Part shown: positions 1 through 6,612 of the stretch, one piece after another | Numbering within the stretch: position 1 is the stretch's first letter | How the letters are laid out: each line of letters begins with the position of its first letter | Assembly (NCBI GenBank): GCA_030592105.1 | Contig: JAUVKE010000073.1 | Location: 1-9,466 of the forward strand | Source: Desulfobacteraceae bacterium | Lineage (GTDB): Bacteria; Desulfobacterota; Desulfobacteria; Desulfobacterales; BuS5 | Reading direction: 5' to 3' | Length of the DNA: 9,466 nt | Translations under genes and position numbers: made by a program | Notes under the pieces: model-generated | Seen by the model: only the letters and a program-made list of their open reading frames with translations | What the model was told of the DNA's origin: nothing | Database searches by the model: none

Positions 1-806
1 AAACCATCAGAAATAGTCGTATGGGTCTGAACTTTTCCCAAATCAAGGTCAAGATTGGCCATGGAAAATGCCAGTTCCGGCCGGATACCTGTAATGATCG
101 GTTTTGTACCCATTATTGCAATGGCGCGGGCAAGCTGAGCAAGATGGGTGATATTTTGGGTATCAATGGTGGTTATGCTCGTCAAATCTATCAAAACAAC
201 CCGTGCCCGGGTCAATGCAATACGATGGAGCAGTTTCTCCATCATATCCAGCGTACGATCAGTATCCAATGCCCCTATAACCGGAAGAGTCAAAACCCCA
301 TCCCATATTTCAGCTATTGGAGCAGAAACCTCAAAAAGCTCTTTTTTCTGAGCATCCAGTGCCTTTTCACGTTCATGGAGAAATATGGTAAAGGAATATA
401 TTGTGAGCTCGTAGAATAGATCGTTAACAAAAAATATATTTTCACCTTTTTTAACTTCACCCAAAAGGAAGAGACCTTCAACAACAGTATTTAACAGATC
501 ATGCATGAATTTCAGATAGTTTTCAACGCCCCCACCCCGCAGTAGCATTTTGTTAGCGGCATCATGGAGCATCTGCTTTAATGATTCAAAATCATCACCC
601 CTTAAATCCCCTGCGCCCCCTTCTATATAGTTAAAAAAAAGATCCACAAACTCAACTGCGTAATCTTTTATTTCCTCTTTTTTTAAAAACCCTGAATTTA
701 CAAAAATTTTTGTCCCATGTTCCTCTATCTTCTTTTGAATAACGTCACGATCAAGGCTCAGGATACTTTTTAAAACAGCATCTTTTTCATCGCTATGAAG
801 TTTCAC
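1..806 (-). CDS. RsbR-like stressosome protein with C-terminal STAS domain (3' end cut by window edge)
   Basis: 268 codons are read from a GTG at 806-804, with no stop before the window edge, so the C-terminus is missing. The GTG is preceded by GGGAGGG at 815-821, eight bases away; no ATG start of similar quality exists. Residues 1-155 are predicted helical and resemble the RsbRD-type N-terminal sensory region. Residues from about 160 form a STAS domain with the family pattern VSAPIAEIWDGVLTLPVIG, then VVLIDLTSITTIDTQ and ITGIRPELA. Thr182 (GALDTDRT) and Thr216 (TIDT) lie 34 residues apart, the same spacing as the two RsbT-phosphorylated threonines of Bacillus RsbRA (Thr171 and Thr205, from memory). 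By family it should be a cytoplasmic stressosome scaffold/sensor whose threonines are phosphorylated by an RsbT-type kinase. RsbS/RsbT partners, if present, would lie beyond position 1. It starts 70 nt after the GGDEF gene on the same strand. Confidence 0.85.
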   Translation of the reverse strand, partial: MKLHSDEKDAVLKSILSLDRDVIQKKIEEHGTKIFVNSGFLKKEEIKDYAVEFVDLFFNYIEGGAGDLRGDDFESLKQMLHDAANKMLLRGGGVENYLKFMHDLLNTVVEGLFLLGEVKKGENIFFVNDLFYELTIYSFTIFLHEREKALDAQKKELFEVSAPIAEIWDGVLTLPVIGALDTDRTLDMMEKLLHRIALTRARVVLIDLTSITTIDTQNITHLAQLARAIAIMGTKPIITGIRPELAFSMANLDLDLGKVQTHTTISDG

Positions 807-876
807 TATAAAATCCCTCCCAAATAAAGATTTAACGGTTAGAAACAAGGAGAAAAAATCCTGATTTTCATTGGCA

Positions 877-1782
877 CTAGATAAAACAGATCTGTCCCCT
901 CCCAGCATCCTTTGCCGAATAGAGCGCTTTATCAGCACGAGCAGCCAGCGTCTCCGGCGTATCTGAAGCCTTCATAAGACTAATTCCAATACTCACCTTG
1001 CCGTCCATACCTTCCAGCACCTTTTGTGCCACACGTTTTGCCTTGGAAAAATCAGCGAAAAAGAGAATGGCAAACTCATCACCTCCTATGCGGCAGGACA
1101 AATCCACATCCTCCCGAGTGGAACTTTTCATCACCCGAGCCATTTTTTTAAGGAGTTCATCCCCAACCTGATGTCCAAAATCATCATTCACCTTTTTAAA
1201 ATTATCCATATCAAGAAAGATTAAAGATAATGGAGTCTTTCCACGCAAGGATCGTCTCATAAATTCCAAAAGCTTTTGATCATAAGCTCTTCTGTTTAAA
1301 AGGCCGGTGAGGCCATCGGTTTCGGACTCACGGATATAGAGCTTAACCTCCTCCTTTTTTTTTGCAAGAACTGCTTCAAGCTCTGCCAGCTTAACCTCAG
1401 CGATCTTTTTTGTACGCTCCAGATCTGCCTGAACTTTCTGATTTTGACGGCGCAGGAGACCAGGGTCAACAGATTCAATCCTTTGACGAAAATTTTTTTT
1501 AATAATCTGAAGACTTCTGTCGCAGGGAATCCGGCTTAAGTTGCCGATTGCAATAGCATAACCCTGCCAGGAAATAACAAATTGTTCCCTATCAATTTCG
1601 GCAACAGCCTTTATGATCCGGTTATTTGCGGAGGCATCCCTGCGCATGTTTTCAAGAATTTCAGGCAACTTTATTGCAGCCTGCAAAGATGACATTCCAA
1701 TAGCAGAAACAATTTCAATAACAAACCCGGCAAACCGCTGCCTGTCGGGCTCAATAATTATGTTCATCTGTAATATTTTCAT
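877..1782 (-). CDS. GGDEF-domain diguanylate cyclase with uncharacterised N-terminal region
   Basis: The protein has 301 residues. Residues 156-301 form a complete GGDEF domain: DGLTGLLNRRAYD at 156-168, the metal-binding LDMDNFKKVNDDFGH segment at 190-204, an intact catalytic loop RIGGDEF at 231-237, and the C-terminal ADKALYSAKDAGRG. It should make cyclic-di-GMP from two GTP. Residues 108-150 are charged and heptad-like, probably a coiled coil for dimerisation. Residues 1-105 match no domain I recognise and have no membrane segment, so the enzyme looks cytoplasmic. The inhibitory I-site is altered: where RxxD is usual, the aligned residues are E224-D-V-D227, with an arginine one place earlier (R223). 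The ATG at 1782 has no clear Shine-Dalgarno and an in-frame TAA lies just upstream; ATG 1767 is an alternative start. It lies 29 nt after the lipoprotein gene, so it is probably cotranscribed and possibly translationally coupled. Confidence 0.92.
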   Translation of the reverse strand: MKILQMNIIIEPDRQRFAGFVIEIVSAIGMSSLQAAIKLPEILENMRRDASANNRIIKAVAEIDREQFVISWQGYAIAIGNLSRIPCDRSLQIIKKNFRQRIESVDPGLLRRQNQKVQADLERTKKIAEVKLAELEAVLAKKKEEVKLYIRESETDGLTGLLNRRAYDQKLLEFMRRSLRGKTPLSLIFLDMDNFKKVNDDFGHQVGDELLKKMARVMKSSTREDVDLSCRIGGDEFAILFFADFSKAKRVAQKVLEGMDGKVSIGISLMKASDTPETLAARADKALYSAKDAGRGQICFI

Positions 1783-1811
1783 TATATTGTCACAAAATTA
1801 TTCAAAGCTTT

Positions 1812-2279
1812 TCACTTTATCTCAGCCTTTCTCAGCAATTCATCAGCTTCCAGAGTAAGGCCAAGGGCTTTTAAGCAGAGAGCTTCCTGCTCCATCGCCA
1901 TCCGGCATTTTTCCCTGTCCTGGGGAAAAAGCCACCTTGCCCGTGCTGCAAAGCCCCTTGCAGTCTCAAAATCCCCTTTTTTCGACCAGGATCTGCTCAA
2001 ATAATATACAACCCAGGGGTTTTCCGGCTCCATTGAATAAAGATCTTCAAAAATATCAAGGGCTCTTTCTATCTCCCCTTTTTTCAAATAGTTCTTCCCT
2101 GAAACCAGCAGATTTTCAATTGTCTCCTCCCCTGGTCCCCGGGGAGGGGGTGATGGATGCACATAAACATTCTCAGGAGGAGGGAGTTTACGGGAAATTT
2201 CTCCATGCATGGCACACCCGGTCATAATGGACGAAAAACAGACAATCAACACCAATAAGGATAATATATTACCAGACAA
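1812..2279 (-). CDS. TPR-repeat lipoprotein, candidate PBP activator (LpoP-like role inferred)
   Basis: The protein has 155 residues and starts at TTG 2279-2277 behind GGAG at 2287-2290 (7-nt spacing); that ribosome site lies inside the last codons of the upstream PBP gene. A hydrophobic signal peptide (residues 4-18) leads to the lipobox MTGC with Cys22, followed by Ala, which by the +2 rule suits outer-membrane sorting. Residues 33-50 are proline-rich (LPPPENVYVHPSPPP), a likely flexible linker. Residues 54-155 look like three TPR-type helical pairs, for example KNYLKKGEIERALDIFEDLYSMEPENP and SWSKKGDFETARGFAARARWLFPQD. The signal peptide has no Lys or Arg before the hydrophobic core, which is unusual. 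Pseudomonas LpoP, a TPR lipoprotein, activates PBP1B there. The same role here is inferred from domain type and position, not from clear homology. Confidence 0.85.
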   Translation of the reverse strand: MSGNILSLLVLIVCFSSIMTGCAMHGEISRKLPPPENVYVHPSPPPRGPGEETIENLLVSGKNYLKKGEIERALDIFEDLYSMEPENPWVVYYLSRSWSKKGDFETARGFAARARWLFPQDREKCRMAMEQEALCLKALGLTLEADELLRKAEIK

Positions 2280-2282
2280 AAA

Positions 2283-4568
2283 TCATCTCCAGAGCCATTT
2301 TTTTTTGTTTTTATGAACAGAGCATGGGCCCAAAGCATCTGCTTCATACTTGTGAATAAAAACAGAATCCCATGGACTGGGGCATGCAGAAGAGGCAACT
2401 CCCCCTGAATCAATACATATCCGCTTTTTAAACAGTTTAACTGCCCCTAAGCCTCCCTTTGAAGGACGATTTACAGAAATTCTTTTCATAATCTCGCCCC
2501 ATATGGGAAGCGCAGCTTTACCCCCTGTAATGGGAGCGGGCCTGTTATCATCCATACCCACCCATACCACAGCCAAATATCCATTATGATAACCCGCAAA
2601 CCAGGCATCCCGTCCATTATTACTTGTTCCTGTTTTTCCGGGAACACCAGCCAGACCGTAATCCGCAAGCCTTTTCCCTGTGCCGTACAGTGTTGCACAC
2701 TTCAGCATATCAGTTACAACCCGGCACAGGTCGGGGGAAAGGATCTCCTTAATACTCATCCTTTTCATTGGAAGTCTTCTCCCTTTAGAATCAAAGAGAC
2801 TCCGTATGGAAAGAATCTGAGAAGAAAAACCTGAACCTGCAAAAATAGAATAAAAATGTGCCATCTCCAGGGGAGTCATTTCACAGGCTCCAAGCACAAA
2901 TGACGGGATAAAAGGAATCCTGTCAGGAAGCCCCATTTCAGACCCCAGGCTGTATACAGAGTCAAAACCAATCTCCTGAGCTAATTTCACAGTAGCAGCA
3001 TTAAGTGAAAAAGCAAGGGATTTAATCAATGGAACCTTTCCATAATATTTACCTGCAAAATTTGATGGAGACCATAAAGAACCATCCGCATTTTTAATAC
3101 TGACAGGGGCGTCCCTGACAAGAGTCGCCTCATTATACCCCTTTTTTAATGCTGCGGCATAAACCAGCGGCTTTATCAAAGATCCGGGTTGTCTCATCGC
3201 ATGAGCCGCCCTGTTAAACTGACTTTTTGAATAATCCCGCCCCCCCACCATGGCAAGTATCCTTCCTGTGGCCGGTTCCAGAACAAGAGCAGCAGCCTGA
3301 AGCTCCCCCTTTTTTAATCTATTACGGGATTCAGTCTCAAGTCTTTTAAGGCCGGATTTAACAGCACTTCTCGTCCATCCCTGAATTTCCACATCCAAAG
3401 TAGTAAACAGGGAAAGGCCAAGAGAGCCAAGGGCATCCCTGGGATAAAGATCCCGGATTTGATTCACCGCATAATCGACAAAATAGGGGGCTGACACTTT
3501 TCCATAAAGATATTTTTCCGTATCAACGGGAACCTTTAGTCCCTGCTCATACTGGGAAGGTGTAATCTTTTTAAGGGTAAGGAGGGTTTTAAGAACAAGA
3601 TTCCGTCTGGTAACGGCATAAACAGGATTTTCATAGGGGGAATACCTGTTGGGAGCTTTAATTAAACCTGCAAGAATGGCAGACTGATCCAGGTCGAGGT
3701 TTTCCACAGAACGGCCGAAATAGAACCTGGCAGCCTCTCCAATCCCATGGATCTCAACGGATCCTTTTTGACCCAGATATACTTCATTTAAATAGATTTC
3801 CAGGATTTTATCCTTGGTGTAGGTAAATTCAACAATCAGGGAGATAATGGCTTCATTAACCTTTCTTAGGATTGTACGCTCAGGAGTTAAAAAGATATTT
3901 TTAATCAGCTGCTGCGTAATTGTTGAACCACCCTCTTTCACGCCTCCTGCAACAAAATTTCTGTAAAGAGCCCTTAAAATACCCCTTAAATCAAGTCCTC
4001 CATGTTCATAAAAACGGCGGTCTTCCATGGACAAAACAGCATCAATAAAATGCTTTGGAACCTGGGATAAATTAACCAGGTATCTTTCCTCACGTTTTTT
4101 TCCATAAAAAGCAGCTAATTCCACAGGTTCGAGGGATAAACGGGTTAAAAGCTTTCCTGAAGATTCATCCAGAATTTTTACGACTCTCCCTTTTCTGCAA
4201 AACATCTTGATCAGCCTGGAATCCACGGCAAAAGGATACTCAATGCTCCTTTGGTAAAGATAAATGAATTCTGAGTCCACAAAAAAACGACCTGGAATTT
4301 CAGGGATCCTTTTTATTTTACGGTAACCCAGTTTTTTCAAACGTTCATAAAAACCTGCCCCGGCAAGATCAATACCCGAATAAACCTGCATTGGCGCGGA
4401 ATAAACCCTGGAAGGAATATCCCATATAGCCCCCTGGCACCTGTTAATCACCGTTTTAGCCAGAAAGGCTACATAAAAAATAAAAACAACAGATAAACCA
4501 AACAAAGTAACTAAAAATATTATCAGAGACCCTCTGATTTTTTTTGTTTGTTTACTCTTTTGTTTCAA
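2283..4568 (-). CDS. mrcB: Bifunctional class A penicillin-binding protein (PBP1B type)
   Basis: The 761-residue protein polymerises lipid II into glycan strands and cross-links the peptides in the periplasm. It has a short basic cytoplasmic tail (1-12), one membrane anchor at about 13-38, and a UB2H-like region at roughly 60-145, which points to the PBP1B rather than PBP1A branch. The GT51 glycosyltransferase covers about 160-340, with EDRRFYEHGG (catalytic Glu182), GGSTITQQLIKN (213-224) and the KDKILEIYLNEVYLGQ segment. The transpeptidase covers about 420-700, with SxxK at Ser463-Lys466, SxN at Ser521-Asn523 and KTG at Lys645-Gly647, all intact. The C-terminal tail carries Cys718, Cys729 and Cys749. 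The start is TTG 4568-4566 with GGCGGAG at 4578-4584 (9-nt spacing). It is the first gene of the minus-strand run, and its TGA is separated from the lipoprotein start by one codon. Confidence 0.96.
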   Translation of the reverse strand: MKQKSKQTKKIRGSLIIFLVTLFGLSVVFIFYVAFLAKTVINRCQGAIWDIPSRVYSAPMQVYSGIDLAGAGFYERLKKLGYRKIKRIPEIPGRFFVDSEFIYLYQRSIEYPFAVDSRLIKMFCRKGRVVKILDESSGKLLTRLSLEPVELAAFYGKKREERYLVNLSQVPKHFIDAVLSMEDRRFYEHGGLDLRGILRALYRNFVAGGVKEGGSTITQQLIKNIFLTPERTILRKVNEAIISLIVEFTYTKDKILEIYLNEVYLGQKGSVEIHGIGEAARFYFGRSVENLDLDQSAILAGLIKAPNRYSPYENPVYAVTRRNLVLKTLLTLKKITPSQYEQGLKVPVDTEKYLYGKVSAPYFVDYAVNQIRDLYPRDALGSLGLSLFTTLDVEIQGWTRSAVKSGLKRLETESRNRLKKGELQAAALVLEPATGRILAMVGGRDYSKSQFNRAAHAMRQPGSLIKPLVYAAALKKGYNEATLVRDAPVSIKNADGSLWSPSNFAGKYYGKVPLIKSLAFSLNAATVKLAQEIGFDSVYSLGSEMGLPDRIPFIPSFVLGACEMTPLEMAHFYSIFAGSGFSSQILSIRSLFDSKGRRLPMKRMSIKEILSPDLCRVVTDMLKCATLYGTGKRLADYGLAGVPGKTGTSNNGRDAWFAGYHNGYLAVVWVGMDDNRPAPITGGKAALPIWGEIMKRISVNRPSKGGLGAVKLFKKRICIDSGGVASSACPSPWDSVFIHKYEADALGPCSVHKNKKKWLWR

Positions 4569-4573
4569 CAGAT

Positions 4574-4615
4574 TAAACTCCGCCTTTGGCCATCAGATGC
4601 CGGAACTGAGCCATG
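4574..4615 (-). other. 13-codon leader ORF upstream of the PBP gene (speculative)
   Basis: An ATG at 4615 opens a 13-codon reading frame, MAQFRHLMAKGGV, that stops with TAA at 4576-4574, only 5 nt before the TTG of the PBP gene. Its last codons contain the GGCGGAG that serves as the PBP ribosome site. If translated it could couple to mrcB. The frame is open upstream to a TAG, so the ATG itself is uncertain, and I see no strong ribosome site for it. It may be chance or the remnant of a repeated sequence. Confidence 0.2.
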
Positions 4616-4675
4616 GTAAAATTTAAAAATATCTGGCTGTTTGAGCGCAGCTATTTTCAGAGGTTTTTAAATTTT

Positions 4676-4705
4676 ATTATAGCTCAGTCTATTGCTGAAA
4701 TTATA
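4676..4705 (-). promoter_or_regulatory. Candidate -10 boxes for the PBP operon
   Basis: Read on the minus strand, perfect TATAAT hexamers occur at 4705-4700 and 4681-4676, about 110-135 nt upstream of the mrcB TTG start. Neither has a convincing TTGACA-like -35 at 16-18 nt, so both are tentative in such AT-rich DNA. Confidence 0.3.
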
Positions 4706-4931
4706 ACCAAATCCAAAAATTACATTGTACTCTTTTGGGATGGCAAACCAAAATGTCCGAATATACTGATTTTACAAATATTTTATTGAACATAAAAGGA
4801 AAATAGAATATATAAAATTTGTTAACCATTAAAAACGGGTGCAATACAAAAAAGTAACATTTTTTAAATAAAGGATGTTTTTCATATAACATACTGATTT
4901 AATGTCGAATCATGAAGACTTGTCCTTGCGC

Positions 4932-4958
4932 TCGTTCCCAGGCTCTGCCTGGGAACGA
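4932..4958. repeat. Perfect 12-bp inverted repeat, REP-like hairpin
   Basis: tcgttcccaggc at 4932-4943 is the exact reverse complement of gcctgggaacga at 4947-4958, with the loop tct between. It is GC-rich inside AT-rich surroundings and is preceded by ttgcgc and followed by a run of A. On the minus strand the T run precedes the stem instead of following it, so it is not a standard terminator for either direction. From memory, this GTTCCCAGGC/GCCTGGGAAC hairpin occurs as a dispersed intergenic repeat in many bacterial genomes, which supports a mobile REP/MITE origin. Confidence 0.75.
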
Positions 4959-5052
4959 AAAAAAACAAACCCCAACAATCAAATTTATTTAACAATATCA
5001 ACCAGACAGTTTAATATCAACAGACTATTTTACATAATTATACTTTCGGGTG

Positions 5053-5078
5053 CCTTGATAAATTATAATTTTTCAAGG
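5053..5078 (+). promoter_or_regulatory. Palindrome over a TATAAT box upstream of oadG
   Basis: ccttga at 5053-5058 pairs with tcaagg at 5073-5078, and the pairing continues inward to a 12-bp arm with one mismatch. A perfect TATAAT (5064-5069) sits in the middle, about 47 nt before the oadG TTG. No good -35 is visible (best is ttatac at 5038-5043, spacing 20). It could be a repressor operator over a promoter, or a hairpin in the leader RNA. Confidence 0.4.
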
Positions 5079-5115
5079 TGCGCTTTATTTAATTTCAAAC
5101 TTTTGGAGGTAACAA

Positions 5116-5304
5116 TTGATAGGGATAGAACATATAACAACAGGGATAGAAAACATAACAGCGCATAATGGATGGGCAATGGCCATAACCGGAGGACTTA
5201 TCGTTTTTGCAGGTCTTTCTTTACTTTCTTTGGCAATAGCTCAACTTCACAAAATCATATTATTTGTTGAAAAAATCACACAAAGGGAAAAAACAAACGT
5301 TTAA
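5116..5304 (+). CDS. oadG: Sodium-translocating decarboxylase gamma subunit (OadG family), short form
   Basis: The 62-residue protein starts at TTG 5116 with GGAGG at 5105-5109 (6-nt spacing). It has one membrane helix at about 20-43 (WAMAITGGLIVFAGLSLLSLAIAQL) followed by HKIILFVEK, the typical OAD_gamma pattern in which the helix leads straight into an amphipathic segment. In oxaloacetate decarboxylase and related pumps, gamma anchors and assembles the complex with beta in the inner membrane. This copy is shorter than many OadG proteins and lacks their longer hydrophilic tail, which in OadG carries the zinc-binding residues. The beta gene follows after 23 nt, supporting one transcript. Confidence 0.8.
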   Translation: MIGIEHITTGIENITAHNGWAMAITGGLIVFAGLSLLSLAIAQLHKIILFVEKITQREKTNV

Positions 5305-5327
5305 CCTTCAGGAGTAAAAAACAGACA

Positions 5328-6455
5328 ATGATCGATCTATTAATTCAGTTTCTGTCAAATACCGGCTATGCACTTGTTGATTATCGGAATATAATCATGA
5401 TCCTCATAGCTTTTGTACTGATATATCTGGCAGTTGCAAAAAATTATGAACCACTTTTACTTGCCCCCATAGGATTCGGAATATTACTTGGAAATATCCC
5501 GGTTTTTCAGGGATTTGGACTTGGAATTTATGAAGACAACAGTGTGCTTCACTACCTCTATTTCGGCGTTACATCGGGTATTTATCCGTCCATAATCTTT
5601 TTGGGGCTGGGGGCAATGACCGATTTTTCATCTCTACTTGCCCGCCCCGTATTAATGCTGCTGGGTGCTGCAGCTCAGCTGGGAATATTTTTTACTCTCC
5701 TTGGAGCCCTTGCCTTCGGTTTTTCTCCTAAAGAAGCCGCATCAGTGGCAATTATAGGCGGCGCAGACGGACCAACCTCGATATTCCTCACCGCACGGCT
5801 GGCTCCCCATCTCATCGGTTCTGTTGCCATTGCAGCATACTCATACATGGCTTTAATTCCGGTGATCCAGCCTCCAATAATGAGACTCCTTACAACTCGT
5901 AAAGAACGACTCATAAGAATGGAGCAGCTTCGCGTTGTTTCACAAAAAGAAAAAATAATTTTCCCAATAGCCGCATTTTTGCTATGCTGCTTCCTTGCGC
6001 CGGCATCTTTGCCTCTTTTGGGTCCTCTTTTTTTAGGAAATTTTTTCAGTGAATGCGGTGTTACAGAACGATTGGCAGAGACAGCACGTACCGCCATAAT
6101 AAATACTGCCACAATTGCCCTTGGCGCTATGGTCGGTGCCAGTACCCAGGGAGATGTATTTTTAAACAAACAATCTATTTTTATTTTTATTTTGGGAGCT
6201 GTAGCTTTCAGCATAGCAACAGGATCAGGGATTATTTTTGCTAAATTCATGAATCTCTTTTTAAAAAGCAAAATAAACCCACTTTTGGGAGCAGCCGGGG
6301 TATCTGCGGTACCAGGATCTGCCCGTGAAGTTCAGGTAATGGGATGCAAGGAAGACAAACACAACTTTCTCCTCATGCATGCCATGGCATGCAATTCATC
6401 AGGGGTTATAGGATCAGCAATAGGTGCAGGGATTTTATGGAGTTTTATGCACTAA
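5328..6455 (+). CDS. oadB: Sodium-translocating decarboxylase beta subunit
   Basis: The 375-residue, highly hydrophobic inner-membrane protein couples decarboxylation of carboxybiotin to sodium export. The family motifs are all present: GGADGPTSIF at 144-153, AAYSYMALIPVIQPP at 169-183, and NPLLGAAGVSAVPGSAR at 317-333, ending with MHAMACNSSGVIGSAIGAG. With a constant offset of 56 residues, D147, Y173, N317, G321, S326 and R333 match the functional residues of Klebsiella OadB as I recall them (D203, Y229, N373, G377, S382, R389), so the pump should be active. The length fits the shorter beta subunits. ATG 5328 follows GGAG at 5311-5314, a rather long 13-nt spacing. There is no carboxyltransferase alpha or biotin carrier gene in the window, so the substrate (oxaloacetate, methylmalonyl-CoA, glutaconyl-CoA or other) cannot be told. 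Confidence 0.93.
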   Translation: MIDLLIQFLSNTGYALVDYRNIIMILIAFVLIYLAVAKNYEPLLLAPIGFGILLGNIPVFQGFGLGIYEDNSVLHYLYFGVTSGIYPSIIFLGLGAMTDFSSLLARPVLMLLGAAAQLGIFFTLLGALAFGFSPKEAASVAIIGGADGPTSIFLTARLAPHLIGSVAIAAYSYMALIPVIQPPIMRLLTTRKERLIRMEQLRVVSQKEKIIFPIAAFLLCCFLAPASLPLLGPLFLGNFFSECGVTERLAETARTAIINTATIALGAMVGASTQGDVFLNKQSIFIFILGAVAFSIATGSGIIFAKFMNLFLKSKINPLLGAAGVSAVPGSAREVQVMGCKEDKHNFLLMHAMACNSSGVIGSAIGAGILWSFMH

Positions 6456-6483
6456 AATATGGTCTATCTGAACTAAAACTGCC

Positions 6484-6542
6484 AATTTATTTTTTAAAAA
6501 AATAATTTTTTACTTGACCTATTGGATTTAAATGAATTAATG
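6484..6542 (+). promoter_or_regulatory. Candidate promoter of the cold-shock gene with AT-rich upstream tract
   Basis: TTGACC at 6514-6519 matches the -35 consensus in five of six places. The -10 is weaker: attaat at 6536-6541 (16-nt spacer) is the best candidate. A 28-nt tract of only A and T (6484-6511) sits directly upstream of the -35 and could act as an UP element. Transcription from here would give a leader of about 65 nt before the csp start, consistent with cold-shock genes having structured leaders. Confidence 0.45.
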
Positions 6543-6612
6543 TTACAACATTATGTCTATTTATCCTGATTTCAGGGTATTTTTTTATTCTTTCTCAAAG
6601 GAGGTACGAACG

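Larger units (their letters stand above)
4569..5115. other. Divergent intergenic region, no gene seen
   Basis: This 547-bp AT-rich region separates the minus-strand PBP operon from the plus-strand oad genes. The longest open frames (minus 4892-4701, plus 4902-5168) give low-complexity or repeat-derived peptides with no ribosome site, and I do not call them genes. It holds two TATAAT hexamers on the minus strand (4700-4705 and 4676-4681), a REP-like hairpin at 4932-4958, a palindrome over a TATAAT at 5053-5078 on the plus strand, and a short repeat, atactgattt, at 4763-4772 and 4891-4900. Confidence 0.7.

Noticed and set aside
21..419. 132-codon open frame on the plus strand
   Set aside because: It is antisense to the STAS gene, whose minus-strand reading has clear family motifs and a good ribosome site.
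4701..4892. 63-codon minus-strand frame rich in Phe, Tyr and Lys
   Set aside because: AT-driven composition, no ribosome site, no recognisable motif.
4763..4900. Repeat atactgattt at 4763-4772 and 4891-4900, with aatgtccgaat/aatgtcgaat nearby
   Set aside because: Ten bases in AT-rich DNA, in swapped order; chance is likely.
4902..5168. 88-codon plus-strand frame with RSFPGSAWERK
   Set aside because: That peptide is the translation of the REP-like hairpin, and the frame runs over the oadG start.
5675..6271. 198-codon open frame on the minus strand
   Set aside because: It is antisense to oadB, whose motifs are complete; the peptide is basic and shadow-like.
6553..6612. ATG 6553 as start of the cold-shock protein
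   Set aside because: It would add 20 non-homologous residues and has no ribosome site; TTG 6613 has an ideal one and gives the normal family length.
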